Shown here one piece after another: positions 25,244 through 34,162 of a stretch of DNA of 64,000 nucleotides. A program made the position numbers and the translations under genes. This DNA comes from Jeotgalibacillus haloalkalitolerans (GTDB lineage Bacteria; Bacillota; Bacilli; Bacillales; Jeotgalibacillaceae), in contig NZ_JAXQNN010000003.1 of assembly GCF_034427455.1 (NCBI RefSeq), positions 124,001 to 188,000 on the forward strand. The letters are read 5' to 3'. Below the pieces are notes generated by a model. It did no database searches and was not told the origin of the DNA. It worked only from the letters and a program-made list of their open reading frames with translations. Within the stretch, counting starts at the first letter, position 1; each line of letters opens with the position of its first letter.

Positions 25244-25530
25244 GATCGAATGCTGTATAAGTGCGATCGAAGTAGGTGAGGATTGCAGCGACGTAGTGAT
25301 ACGCCCGGATTGAGTGCAGTGAAAGGGCAAATGAGTGCTGTATCCGCAGAACCGGGTGCTACACCAGCCCCTCTTGATGCTTTTAAGAAACTAAAGGTTT
25401 GTGACCTAAAGGCATCAAGAGTGTGTGGCAATCGAACGTTGTATAAGTGCGATTGAAGTAGGTGAGGAGTGCGGCGACGTAGCGATACACCTGGGTTGAG
25501 TGCAGTGATCGCGGAGTTGAGTGCAGTGAA
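25244..25530. repeat. Dispersed intergenic repeat, copy 2
   Basis: This is related to 9044-9280 in the same orientation. It contains two direct copies of a 79-bp unit (25244-25322 and 25430-25508), each including TATAAGTGCGAT, GAAGTAGGTGAGGA and GATAC..C.GG.TTGAGTGCAGTGA. Between them lies a block with the same 45-nt hairpin (25374-25418) seen in copy 1. No gene is visible here; the long minus-strand open frame over it shares its sequence with the one over copy 1 and is best explained by the repeat. Confidence 0.78.
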
Positions 25531-25628
25531 ACGTCCAACGACTGTCATGAACTCAGGATCGACTGTCATGCCCTCGCAATCGACGCTAGCGACAGCCCGC
25601 CGTCTCCCGCAACAGCCCACACCCAAAC

Positions 25629-25714
25629 ATTCAAACAATCATTTGAATATAATGTTGACATTCACAACACCACACACATACACTATAACTAAACAATCAA
25701 ACAAATATTTGAAT
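25629..25714 (+). promoter_or_regulatory. cadC: cadCA promoter with two CadC-type operators
   Basis: Two inverted repeats of the same design, ATTCAAA-CAATCA-TTTGAAT (25629-25648) and AATCAAA-CAAATA-TTTGAAT (25695-25714), flank a promoter with TTGACA (25655-25660) and a candidate TACACT (25679-25684). The half-site TTTGAAT matches known CadC operators. The sites are 66 bp apart, centre to centre, so looping or double blockage is possible. Confidence 0.82.
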
Positions 25715-25725
25715 GAGGTGTAAAC

Positions 25726-26094
25726 ATGGTTAAATCAGCGAATCATACATCACAGGATACATGCGAAACGTATTGTTATGACGAAGCAGTTGTCAATCGT
25801 GTACAGCCGAGAATAGCTGAAGCAGAAGGCGTGGAGCTGATTTTTAAAGCCCTTGCAGATGCTACACGTGTAAAAATTACGTATGCGCTCACACTAGAAG
25901 ATGAGCTTTGTGTCTGTGATATCGCGAATATTATTGGCTGCACAACAGCGACTGCCTCGCATCATCTCAGATTGCTCCGTAATATGAAGCTTGCAAAGTA
26001 CCGCAAAGAAGGAAAGCTGGTTTTTTACTCACTTGCTGATGATCATGTGCGTCAGCTTGTGTCGATCGCATTAGTTCATGCGAATGAGGAATAG
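25726..26094 (+). CDS. cadC: Cadmium/lead-responsive repressor, CadC-type ArsR family
   Basis: This 122-residue ArsR/SmtB-type repressor has N-terminal cysteines in DTCETYCYD (residues 11 and 15) and the ELCVCDIAN motif (about 63-71), which together make the Cd/Pb/Zn site of CadC. The recognition helix is TTATASHHLRLL. GAGGTG precedes the ATG. The gene sits 11 bases ahead of the P-type ATPase gene and behind two matching operators, so metal binding should release the repressor and switch on both genes. Confidence 0.95.
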   Translation: MVKSANHTSQDTCETYCYDEAVVNRVQPRIAEAEGVELIFKALADATRVKITYALTLEDELCVCDIANIIGCTTATASHHLRLLRNMKLAKYRKEGKLVFYSLADDHVRQLVSIALVHANEE

Positions 26095-26105
26095 GGGTGT
26101 TTAAT

Positions 26106-28532
26106 ATGCAAAAAACTGAACAGGAAGAAAAATCAGCCTGCTGTTCCACTGAAATTGCGCAGGAGCAAACAGCAGTGTCATGCTGTTCGAATAAAGATGC
26201 ACAAACTGAACAATTGGCAGATCCGGGTGATATTAAAACCTATAAAGTAACCGGTATGGATTGTCCGTCGTGTGCGTCAACTCTTGAAAAGGGTTTGTCA
26301 AAAAGAGAAGGCATTCAATCTGTCAAAGTGAATTACGCAGCAGGGAAAATGGCTGTCGGTGCTGTGAATGCTGATATTTTCGAGGCGATCCCGGGGTATG
26401 TGAAGAAGTTCGGCTTTGAAGCCGAGCCGGAACGCCCGGCCAGAGACGCCCGTGTTTACCAGGTAAGCGGGATGGACTGCAGCTCGTGTGCTGCAACACT
26501 TGAAAAGCACATGACGGGAAATCCGGGTGTGCAAAGTGTGCGCGTGAACTTTTCAACCGGAAAAATGCATATTGCACACACACTGACTGATGAACAAGTC
26601 ATTAAAGAAGTGCAGAAGTCAGGCTTTGACGCAAAACCTGCAACACTCCGGAATCAAAAGAAAGAAGCTCAGCAATCAGTCAAACCACTTCCGATTACAA
26701 CAATATCAGGGCTCCTTTTAGCACTCGGATTCATCGGATCCTTCACCGCCATTCCGGATTGGCTGGTCACAGTATTTTACGCAGCTGCGATTGTGATCGG
26801 GGGATATAAACCTGCGAGAAGTGCTTTCTATGCAGTTAAAAGCCGCTCGCTTGATATGAATGTACTGATGGTGACTGCAGCAATCGGGGCAGCACTTATT
26901 GGGGAATGGTTTGAAGGGGCGACGGTTGTCTGGCTGTTTGCGCTTGGGAATGCACTGCAAAACCGGTCAATTGAACGCACGAGAGATTCAATCCGCAGTC
27001 TGATTAACCTGACACCTTCAGAAGCTGTAATAAAAACAGCGGGCGGCACTGTTGTAAAGGATGTCGAGGACGTTTCGCTTAATGATATTATGATCGTTAA
27101 GCCGGGTGAAAAAATTCCACTCGATGGTGAAATTACTGCCGGACTATCGAGTCTGAACCAGGCGCCGATTACAGGTGAATCACTGCCGGTTGATAAAGAA
27201 CCGGGGGATACGGTATATGCAGGTACAGTGAATGAAAGCGGCTCTCTGGAAGTAAAAGTTACGAGACTGTCAGAGGATACCACGATTGCACGAATCATTC
27301 ATTTAGTAGAAGAAGCGCAGGAGAAAAAAGCGCCGACGCAGGCCTTTATCGACCGGTTTGCGGCGGTCTATACGCCGATTGTATTTGTACTTGCGCTGCT
27401 TGTGATGGTCATTCCGCCGCTTGCAGGATTTGGTGCATGGGGTGAATGGTTCTATAGAGGACTTGCGCTATTAGTCGTTGCCTGTCCGTGTGCACTGGTG
27501 ATTTCAACGCCGGTTGCCATTGTGTCAGCGATCGGAAATGCTGCACGGAACGGTGTACTGATTAAAGGTGGTACGTTCCTTGAAAAGGCGGGTGCCATTA
27601 AAGCGATCGCGTTTGATAAAACGGGCACGCTGACAGAAGGAAAGCCGAAAGTAACGCAGGTCATTACACTGCAGGACGATAGTGAAACGCTGGTCAGTAT
27701 CGCAAAAACGATTGAAGAGCATTCAACGCATCCAATTGCACAGGCCGTCATCAGCTATGCAAATGAACGAAACATCGCATCTAAATTGGGCAGTGATTTC
27801 AGTGCAATTGCTGGAAAAGGTGCAACTGCAGTCATTGATGGCACTGAATATTTTGCAGGTAAACCAAAGCTATTCAGTGAAATGGGCATTTCAACAGCAC
27901 ACATTGATGAGCGCATTGACGTGTTGCAAAATGAAGGGAATACGCTTGTCGCAGTCGGTACGCGGGATCACATCCTCGGACTGATCGCAGTGGCTGACAC
28001 GGTCCGCGATATCACCGTTCGTTCGATTGAAAAGCTGAAGCAGGCAGGCATTAGTGAAATGGTCATGCTGACAGGTGATAATGAGGGGACTGCGAAGAAA
28101 ATGGCTGCTGAAACCGGAGTGGACCGCTATTTTTCCGAGCTGATGCCTGAAGATAAGGTAAGTGCTGTGAAGAAGCTGCAAAGTGAAGGGAAGCAGGTCG
28201 CTATGGTAGGTGATGGCATTAATGATGCCCCGGCACTTGCGACTGCAGATCTCGGCATTGCCATGGGCGGCGCCGGAACCGATACGGCGATGGAAACAGC
28301 GGATATCGTACTGATGGCTGATAACCTTGAAAAGCTGCCGCACACGATCCGCCTGAGCCGAAAAGCACTCACGATTATTAAGCAGAATATCTGGTTTTCT
28401 CTTATTACGAAACTTGCTGCACTTATGCTGATTTTCCCGGGGTTCCTGACACTGTGGATGGCTGTACTGAGTGACACGGGTGCTGCACTGATTGTGATTT
28501 TGAATAGTATGCGTTTGTTAAGAATGAAGTGA
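26106..28532 (+). CDS. cadA: Cadmium/zinc-exporting P1B-type ATPase with two metal-binding domains
   Basis: This 808-residue ATPase exports Cd, Zn and Pb. Order: a Cys-rich start (SACCSTE, SCCSNKD), two heavy-metal-associated domains (GMDCPSCAS near 50 and GMDCSSCAA near 125), membrane helices, the transmembrane CPC site VACPCALV, phosphorylation site DKTGTLTEG, and hinge GDGINDAPA. All catalytic residues are intact. Two HMA domains instead of one is a known variation among CadA proteins. ATG 26106 is chosen for spacing to AGGGG; a GTG three codons earlier is less likely. Co-transcribed with cadC. Confidence 0.95.
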   Translation: MQKTEQEEKSACCSTEIAQEQTAVSCCSNKDAQTEQLADPGDIKTYKVTGMDCPSCASTLEKGLSKREGIQSVKVNYAAGKMAVGAVNADIFEAIPGYVKKFGFEAEPERPARDARVYQVSGMDCSSCAATLEKHMTGNPGVQSVRVNFSTGKMHIAHTLTDEQVIKEVQKSGFDAKPATLRNQKKEAQQSVKPLPITTISGLLLALGFIGSFTAIPDWLVTVFYAAAIVIGGYKPARSAFYAVKSRSLDMNVLMVTAAIGAALIGEWFEGATVVWLFALGNALQNRSIERTRDSIRSLINLTPSEAVIKTAGGTVVKDVEDVSLNDIMIVKPGEKIPLDGEITAGLSSLNQAPITGESLPVDKEPGDTVYAGTVNESGSLEVKVTRLSEDTTIARIIHLVEEAQEKKAPTQAFIDRFAAVYTPIVFVLALLVMVIPPLAGFGAWGEWFYRGLALLVVACPCALVISTPVAIVSAIGNAARNGVLIKGGTFLEKAGAIKAIAFDKTGTLTEGKPKVTQVITLQDDSETLVSIAKTIEEHSTHPIAQAVISYANERNIASKLGSDFSAIAGKGATAVIDGTEYFAGKPKLFSEMGISTAHIDERIDVLQNEGNTLVAVGTRDHILGLIAVADTVRDITVRSIEKLKQAGISEMVMLTGDNEGTAKKMAAETGVDRYFSELMPEDKVSAVKKLQSEGKQVAMVGDGINDAPALATADLGIAMGGAGTDTAMETADIVLMADNLEKLPHTIRLSRKALTIIKQNIWFSLITKLAALMLIFPGFLTLWMAVLSDTGAALIVILNSMRLLRMK

Positions 28533-28538
28533 TATGAA

Positions 28539-28568
28539 GCAGATCCATTTCGGGTCTGCTTTTTTAAT
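28539..28568 (+). terminator. Terminator after cadA
   Basis: AGCAGATCC-attt-CGGGTCTGCT with a T tail directly follows the cadA stop codon. Confidence 0.88.
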
Positions 28569-28648
28569 TAGAGTGAGAGACGCGGACTTTCGCATTTAAT
28601 TATGAAGATAGATAAACCAAAGACTTTCAACCAGGATTCAATAATAAA

Positions 28649-28686
28649 AGCTGACCTGACTCTAAAACTCAAGTGTCAGGTCAGCT
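28649..28686 (-). terminator. Terminator of the AIM24 gene
   Basis: AGCTGACCTGAC and GTCAGGTCAGCT form a 12-bp stem. Read on the minus strand it is followed by TTTTATTAT, consistent with termination of the gene ending at 28701. Confidence 0.85.
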
Positions 28687-28700
28687 CCCTGAAAAACAAA

Positions 28701-29393
28701 TCAACTCTGCTGCGCCTGATAAACTTCTTCATAAGGCTGCACCACAACAAATCCATTCCCTGAAAACTTCATCTGCACAGACTCTCCGCTGCCCCGTCCG
28801 AAGAAGCTTTTCAGCTGAACGTCTGTGACAAACTCAGGCTCAAGGTTACCCGACCACGCCACTGTTGCGTTCGGGTCAGTAAAGACTGGTTTGTCTGGCG
28901 TAACATGTAACGTAAGCGGCTCATAGTGTGAGGTAAAGGCAACAAGACCCTGACCTTCAAGCCGAACGTTGAACAGTCCGCCAGCCATCATGCCTGCCAC
29001 ACGTCTCATCATTTTTATATCCCAATCAAGGCCGTCCTGAAAAGCGAGTAAGTCATTTCCGTTGATATACACGCTTTCACCTTCAAGGTCGAGTATTGTG
29101 ATCTTCTTACCCATATCTGCAATATACAGTCTTCCCTGGCCATTTGCTTTCATCAGCTGAGTACCCTCACCGCTGATAGCTTTTTTGACGAACTTCCCAA
29201 GCCCATGCTCAAGCATACCCTCGCGTTCAAATTTAATATTTCCATCATAAGAAATCATAGAGCCCGCTTTCGCCCAGACCCTTCCGTTTAGATTCACCTC
29301 AAGCATACGGTCAGTCTCCAGCTCAAAAAAATCACGTGCGCTGTCTTCCTGCTGTGTTTCCTGTACAAATTGTCTGATCGAGTACTTTGACAT
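28701..29393 (-). CDS. AIM24 family protein
   Basis: This 230-residue protein has the all-beta AIM24 fold (DUF124): FFELETDRMLEVNLNGRVWAKAGSMISYDG, GEGTQLMKANGQGRLYIAD and GLVAFTSHYEPLTLHVTPD are typical. The family is named after a yeast mitochondrial protein; in bacteria its function is unknown. No signal peptide or membrane helix. AGGGAGG precedes the ATG. Monocistronic, divergent from the hydrogenase operon; the 151 bases between them hold the promoters of both, none of which I can place firmly. Confidence 0.9.
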   Translation of the reverse strand: MSKYSIRQFVQETQQEDSARDFFELETDRMLEVNLNGRVWAKAGSMISYDGNIKFEREGMLEHGLGKFVKKAISGEGTQLMKANGQGRLYIADMGKKITILDLEGESVYINGNDLLAFQDGLDWDIKMMRRVAGMMAGGLFNVRLEGQGLVAFTSHYEPLTLHVTPDKPVFTDPNATVAWSGNLEPEFVTDVQLKSFFGRGSGESVQMKFSGNGFVVVQPYEEVYQAQQS

Positions 29394-29544
29394 TTGAATT
29401 CCTCCCTGGTTTGGATAACAGTATATACGATTGACCCAAGAAATAGTTTCGTTTCTGGAGAGACTTCAAAACGGACTTGCAGGTTATTTTTAAAAAAGAG
29501 AAGCATAAACTTCACCAAGCTTACAATGGCAGGTGAACGAACCT

Positions 29545-29898
29545 ATGCATGAAATGTCTCTCATGTCAGAAATTATTCAAGCCGTCTCTGCAGATGCACA
29601 AACGAGAGGGATAAAGAGGGTTGAACGTATTGATGTGATTGCAGGTGAGCTGTCCAATGTTTTACCCGATGCTTTGGAGCTGGCCTTTTTTTATTTTCAG
29701 AAGCAGGGGATTCACTGTATTGATGAGAGCACAACATTAAGAATCAGTACGGAACCCGCAATAGCCAGATGTGAAGAGTGCCAATTAGAATTTAAGCCGG
29801 ATTACCGGATTGCCCTTTGCAGTAAATGTATGAGGACGAGCTGTGTGTTGTTATCCGGCGAGACATTTAAGGTTGAATCATACGAAGGAAGTGAATAA
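29545..29898 (+). CDS. hypA: Hydrogenase nickel-insertion protein HypA
   Basis: This 117-residue metallochaperone delivers nickel to the hydrogenase large subunit together with HypB. I start at ATG 29545, which gives MHEMSL; His2 and the N-terminal amine form the nickel site in known HypA proteins, so a longer N-terminus would be wrong. A zinc site is made by CEEC (about 73-76) and CSKC (about 94-97). AGGTGA lies upstream. It is the first gene of a ten-gene unit reaching 38511, with very short gaps, all required for making one [NiFe] hydrogenase. Confidence 0.95.
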   Translation: MHEMSLMSEIIQAVSADAQTRGIKRVERIDVIAGELSNVLPDALELAFFYFQKQGIHCIDESTTLRISTEPAIARCEECQLEFKPDYRIALCSKCMRTSCVLLSGETFKVESYEGSE

Positions 29899-29900
29899 GT

Positions 29901-30560
29901 TTGAAAGTACACCTTCAGGAAGACATATTAAAGGATCAAAAACGTGCTGCGGCTTTTAACAGAGAGCGGTTCAATCTTTCTAAAACACTTGTGATTAACC
30001 TGATGAGTTCACCGGGAGCGGGGAAAACGACACTTCTGGAAAAAACAATTAAAAACCTCAATGGTAATTACCGCATCGCTGTCATTGAAGGGGATTTAGC
30101 GACAGAAAGAGATGCAGAACGTCTGCGGGCTTTAGGTGTGCAGACAGTCCAGATTAACACGGTCGGGGGCTGTCATTTAGACGCGAGAATGATCGCAAAG
30201 CAGCTTCCACATTTTCATCTTGAAGAAATTGATCTTTTATTTATTGAGAATATAGGTAACCTTGTCTGTCCATCAGGGTATGACCTTGGACAGAACTACA
30301 AAGTAGTGCTGTTAAGTGTGCCTGAAGGAAACGATAAAATCCCCAAGTATCCGATCATGTTCAGGCGTACTGATATGACAATCATTAATAAGATCGACCT
30401 GCTGCCTTTTGTAGATTTTGATCTCGCAGAAGCTGAAAGTGATTTGAGGGCAATTCATCCTGAAGCTCATTTTAAAGCGCTGTCAGCTAAGACAGGGGAA
30501 GGTTTTGAGAGCTGGATAGACTGGTTGAGGGATGTTCATCAAACATGCACAAGGCATTAG
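29901..30560 (+). CDS. hypB: Hydrogenase maturation GTPase HypB
   Basis: This 219-residue SIMIBI-class GTPase supplies energy for nickel transfer with HypA. Visible: Walker A SSPGAGKTT (about 36-44), the metal-binding GGCHLDA (about 89-95), ENIGNLVCPS with a conserved Cys (about 115-124), and the guanine-specificity motif NKID (about 158). There is no His-rich N-terminal stretch, so it does not store nickel. Start is TTG, two bases after the hypA stop. It overlaps hypF by 16 bases. Confidence 0.96.
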   Translation: MKVHLQEDILKDQKRAAAFNRERFNLSKTLVINLMSSPGAGKTTLLEKTIKNLNGNYRIAVIEGDLATERDAERLRALGVQTVQINTVGGCHLDARMIAKQLPHFHLEEIDLLFIENIGNLVCPSGYDLGQNYKVVLLSVPEGNDKIPKYPIMFRRTDMTIINKIDLLPFVDFDLAEAESDLRAIHPEAHFKALSAKTGEGFESWIDWLRDVHQTCTRH

Positions 30561-32839
30561 AAGTCACGGTAAAAGGAAGGGTCCAGGGGGTGGGATTCCG
30601 TCCGTTCATCTATTCACTCGCAACGAAACATCAGCTGACAGGCACTGTTCAAAATAACGCCGGCAGTGTGCTGATACATATTGAGGGGTACGACAATAAC
30701 CTTTCCAGGATGGTCAGGGATATACAAATGCATGCACCTCCGCTATCACAAATTATTGATATAAAGGTTCAGCATGTAGCAGTAAAACCTTGTGAAAAAT
30801 TTTTGATTATCCCGAGCACAAAGAATTCCGGTTCTTTGCCCTGGATCAGTGCAGACGCTGCGGTTTGTGACCAATGCGTAGAGGAGCTGATGGATCAGAA
30901 GAATCGCCGTTTTCATCATCCTTTTATTAACTGCACCCAATGCGGTCCGCGATACACGATTATTCAGGACCTTCCGTATGACCGTCCTCATACTACGATG
31001 CGTCATTTTGATATGTGTCCTGAATGTCAGAAGGAATATATGGACCCGGGTAACCGTCGCCACCATGCCCAGCCTAATAGCTGTAAGTCCTGCGGGCCGG
31101 TCCTGAAGCTTTTTGATCAGCATCAAATGTTAATAGCTGAAAGGCAGGAAGCAGTCAGGGCAGCCATTGATGCTCTTAGCCGGGGAAAGACAGTCGCGAT
31201 CAAAGGGATCGGTGGCTATCATTTAGCCTGCGACGCTCTCCAGGAAAACGCGATAAGGGAAGTGAGGAAAAGAAAGCACCGCCCTCATAAACCTTTAGCT
31301 GTCATGTTTGATTCATTAGATTCAATCAAAAAGTATTGCCGGGTCTCTGATGATGAAGAAGAGGTGTTAAAGTCACCTGAAAAGCCTATTGTGGTTTTAC
31401 ATAAAAGACCCGACAGTGTGCTGTCTGATGGATTGTCACCCGGGTTAACTACTGTCGGTGTCATGCTGCCGTACACGCCTTTGCATCATTTGCTGTTTGA
31501 AAACGGGAGGCTGACATGCTTAGTCATGACAAGCAGTAATCTCTCCGGTCACCCAATTCAATACGGGGACCGTGATTTAGATATGCTTCATAAAACCGGC
31601 GATTTTATTTTATCTCATGACCGGGCGATCCATGTCCCGTTGGATGATTCAGTTGTTCAATTCGAGTCAGATAAAAAAACGTTCATTAGAAGAGCGAGAG
31701 GATTTGTGCCGGATCCTTTCCCTGCACAATCAAATGTTGATGAAATCATTGCGCTCGGTGGACAGCAGAAAAATACGTTTGCCATTGGAAAGCAGAATTA
31801 TATCTGGGTGGGACCACATATTGGTGATCTTGAAAATGAAGAAATAATTCATTCTTTTTTAAAACAGCTTCACCATTTTAAAGAATGGCTGCAGATTCAG
31901 GGAAAAGTTATTGCAGTAGATCAGCATCCCGGGTACACGACATCGTATTTAGCAAAGGAAATGAATGGCTCAGTCATCGCTGTACAGCATCATCACGCAC
32001 ATCTTGTCTCATGTATGGAGGACAATGGTTTAACAGATCCGGTGCTCGGTCTCATTTTAGACGGTACAGGCTATGGAGAAGACGGATGTATATGGGGGTT
32101 TGAGTTTTTATATGGAGATGCCCATTCATTTGAGCGGGCTGCTCATCTGGCTTATACACCACTTCCGGGGGGAGAAAAGGCAGTGAAAGAACTCTGGAGA
32201 ATTGCAGCAGGAATGATCCTGCATCATTGGCCGGCAGATGGAATGAAAATAGCCGGACAGCTTTTTCCGGGGAAACAAAAGGAAATTAAGTTGATTGAGC
32301 GGATGATCTTAAAAGATATTAACAGTCCAATGGCTGGATCATGCGGACGCCTGTTTGATGCGGTCAGTGCAATACTGGGTGTTTGCCTCACCTCTACGTA
32401 TGAAGGAGAAGCAGCAATAAAAATTTCGGACATGATGAATGGAACCGGAGAAGAATCAAATGCTGAATCTTACCCCTACCTCGTGAATAAAAGAGATGAT
32501 GGAATATTAGCGCTTGATTTCTCTCCAATGCTTCAACGGATCATTGATGAGAAATGTGCTTCTCAATCAATTAAAACGATTGTCCGGAAATTCCACATGA
32601 CCATCATTACTGCCTGTGTGGAAACAATTGTACTATTGTTTGACAACCACTCCGACTGGGACCGGACAGTTGTGTTTTCAGGAGGGTCTTTTCAAAATCA
32701 ATTTTTAACAAGAGAAATAAAAGTGCGGCTTGAAAAGCATGAGATTAAGGTTTATACCCATAAAAAAGTTCCATGCAATGATGGCGGATTATCACTCGGT
32801 CAGCTCATCATTGCCGCAAGTAAACGTAAAAGGCGGTGA
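30545..32839 (+). CDS. hypF: Carbamoyltransferase HypF
   Basis: This 764-residue enzyme makes the thiocarbamate on HypE from carbamoyl phosphate and ATP, the source of the hydrogenase CN ligands. Order of domains: acylphosphatase-like (KGRVQGVGFRPF, about 10-21), two zinc fingers of four CxxC pairs (CDQC, CTQC, CPEC, CKSC, about 108-185), a YrdC-like domain (KGIGGYHLAC, near 225), and a Kae1-like carbamoyltransferase domain (HHHAHLVSCM, LDGTGYGEDG, FSGGSFQNQF). Complete length. The start overlaps the end of hypB. Confidence 0.97.
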   Translation: MHKALEVTVKGRVQGVGFRPFIYSLATKHQLTGTVQNNAGSVLIHIEGYDNNLSRMVRDIQMHAPPLSQIIDIKVQHVAVKPCEKFLIIPSTKNSGSLPWISADAAVCDQCVEELMDQKNRRFHHPFINCTQCGPRYTIIQDLPYDRPHTTMRHFDMCPECQKEYMDPGNRRHHAQPNSCKSCGPVLKLFDQHQMLIAERQEAVRAAIDALSRGKTVAIKGIGGYHLACDALQENAIREVRKRKHRPHKPLAVMFDSLDSIKKYCRVSDDEEEVLKSPEKPIVVLHKRPDSVLSDGLSPGLTTVGVMLPYTPLHHLLFENGRLTCLVMTSSNLSGHPIQYGDRDLDMLHKTGDFILSHDRAIHVPLDDSVVQFESDKKTFIRRARGFVPDPFPAQSNVDEIIALGGQQKNTFAIGKQNYIWVGPHIGDLENEEIIHSFLKQLHHFKEWLQIQGKVIAVDQHPGYTTSYLAKEMNGSVIAVQHHHAHLVSCMEDNGLTDPVLGLILDGTGYGEDGCIWGFEFLYGDAHSFERAAHLAYTPLPGGEKAVKELWRIAAGMILHHWPADGMKIAGQLFPGKQKEIKLIERMILKDINSPMAGSCGRLFDAVSAILGVCLTSTYEGEAAIKISDMMNGTGEESNAESYPYLVNKRDDGILALDFSPMLQRIIDEKCASQSIKTIVRKFHMTIITACVETIVLLFDNHSDWDRTVVFSGGSFQNQFLTREIKVRLEKHEIKVYTHKKVPCNDGGLSLGQLIIAASKRKRR

Positions 32840-32844
32840 CATGA

Positions 32845-33060
32845 TTGTGTATCGGGGTTCCTGCGAAAGTGCTGGATATACAGAATGAAGAAGCATTGGT
32901 TGATGTAATGGGATCAAGAATGTACGTTGGAACTTTTTTTGTCCCGGAAATAAGCATCGGGGATTATGTCCTGTTACATGCAGGTCAGGCGATGACCATC
33001 GTCAATCAATTATTTGCGATGGAGAGTATTGAAGAATGGAGGAACATTCTACGTGAATAA
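32845..33060 (+). CDS. hypC: Hydrogenase maturation chaperone HypC
   Basis: This 71-residue beta-barrel chaperone carries the Fe(CN)2CO group with HypD and delivers it to the large subunit. The essential N-terminal MCIGVPAKV motif, where Cys2 is the ligand, fixes the start at TTG 32845, even though an ATG lies just ahead in another frame; AGGCGGTGA is properly spaced. GDYVLLHAGQAM is also characteristic. It overlaps hypD by eight bases. Confidence 0.95.
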   Translation: MCIGVPAKVLDIQNEEALVDVMGSRMYVGTFFVPEISIGDYVLLHAGQAMTIVNQLFAMESIEEWRNILRE

Positions 33061-34159
33061 ACTGGACCTATTTTCTGATCATCATCTTGTACGCCAGTCC
33101 CTTGCCGCTGTCATTGAGATTGCAGAAGCATTCAAACTGGAAAAAGGGCGTATGCCTGTATTAATGGAAGTGTGCGGTTCACATACAATGGCTTTTGCCA
33201 GAAGCGGCATTAAACAAAGGTTAATGGACCATGTAAAGCTGATTGCAGGGCCGGGGTGTCCTGTTTGTGTGACGGATCAAAAATCCATTGATGCGATGAT
33301 TCAATTAGCGGATGAACCTGATACGATTCTTTGTACTTTCGGTGATATGATGCGCGTTCCCGGATCTGCATCCACATTAATGAAGGCAAAAACAGAGGGT
33401 AAAGATATACGGGTCGTCTACTCTCCGCTCGAAAGTGTAAAAATTGCTCAGCAGCATCCTGATAAAGAAGTCATTTTTTTAGGAATCGGATTTGAAACTA
33501 CGATTCCAATTCTGGCGCTTGCGATCAGAGAAGCTGAAAAGATGGAACTGCATAACTTTACGATCTGGATGACAACAAAACTTGTTGAGCCTGTATTACG
33601 TGAACTGCTTGATGCCGGGGAGGTAAAAGTGGATGGGTTTTTACTGCCTGGTCATGTATCTGTGGTACTCGGAAAGACTAGCTACGATTTCTTAATGAAA
33701 GAATATCAGGTGCCGGGTGTGATCTCTGGCTTTGAGCCTGTGCAGTTACTGACAGGAATGTATAAATTGATTGACCTTCTTCACAATCAAAAGGTGGACA
33801 TACTCAATGATTACACCCATGTAGTAAAAGAACATGGGAATGCGGTTGCCCGGGAGTTATTACATACCTATTTTGAATTTGGGGATGAAGCGTGGAGGGG
33901 CATGAATGTCATTCCCAAAAGTGGGCTTGTCCTTAAAGACCAGTATGCAAGGTTTGATGCGAAAAAGAAATTTAATGTAGCGGTGAAAGAACCCCGAAAG
34001 GTAAAATGCCGCTGTGGAGAAATCATTAGAGGTCTAATCAATCCTGAAGAATGTGTGTTATTTAATAAAGGCTGTACGCCAGTTCATCCCATTGGTCCCT
34101 GTATGGTTTCATCTGAAGGAACCTGCGCTGCACATTATCAATATATGAGGGAGGAATAA
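33053..34159 (+). CDS. hypD: Hydrogenase maturation iron-sulfur protein HypD
   Basis: This 368-residue protein is the scaffold for Fe(CN)2CO assembly. Conserved cysteines are in EVCGSHTMAF (about 35-44), GPGCPVC (about 64-70) and the C-terminal [4Fe-4S] region (CRCGEIIRG, EECVLFNKGC, GPCMVSSEGTC). I start at GTG 33053 because GGAGG lies nine bases upstream inside the end of hypC; a longer in-frame reading from 33014 would sit before that site. Usual length for HypD. Confidence 0.95.
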   Translation: MNKLDLFSDHHLVRQSLAAVIEIAEAFKLEKGRMPVLMEVCGSHTMAFARSGIKQRLMDHVKLIAGPGCPVCVTDQKSIDAMIQLADEPDTILCTFGDMMRVPGSASTLMKAKTEGKDIRVVYSPLESVKIAQQHPDKEVIFLGIGFETTIPILALAIREAEKMELHNFTIWMTTKLVEPVLRELLDAGEVKVDGFLLPGHVSVVLGKTSYDFLMKEYQVPGVISGFEPVQLLTGMYKLIDLLHNQKVDILNDYTHVVKEHGNAVARELLHTYFEFGDEAWRGMNVIPKSGLVLKDQYARFDAKKKFNVAVKEPRKVKCRCGEIIRGLINPEECVLFNKGCTPVHPIGPCMVSSEGTCAAHYQYMREE

Positions 34160-34162
34160 AGC

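Noticed and set aside
25231-25638. 135-codon minus-strand open frame
   Set aside because: Covers the second copy of the dispersed repeat and part of the cadC promoter; the internal likeness comes from the 79-bp direct units.
26828-27298. 156-codon frame antisense to cadA
   Set aside because: Lies wholly inside a well-supported CDS with intact motifs; no ribosome binding site or recognisable domain.
29394-29544. FNR-type or other oxygen-responsive site before the hydrogenase operon
   Set aside because: No TGTGA-n6-TCACA-like palindrome or other clear operator was found; a TACAAT near 29522 has no good -35 partner.
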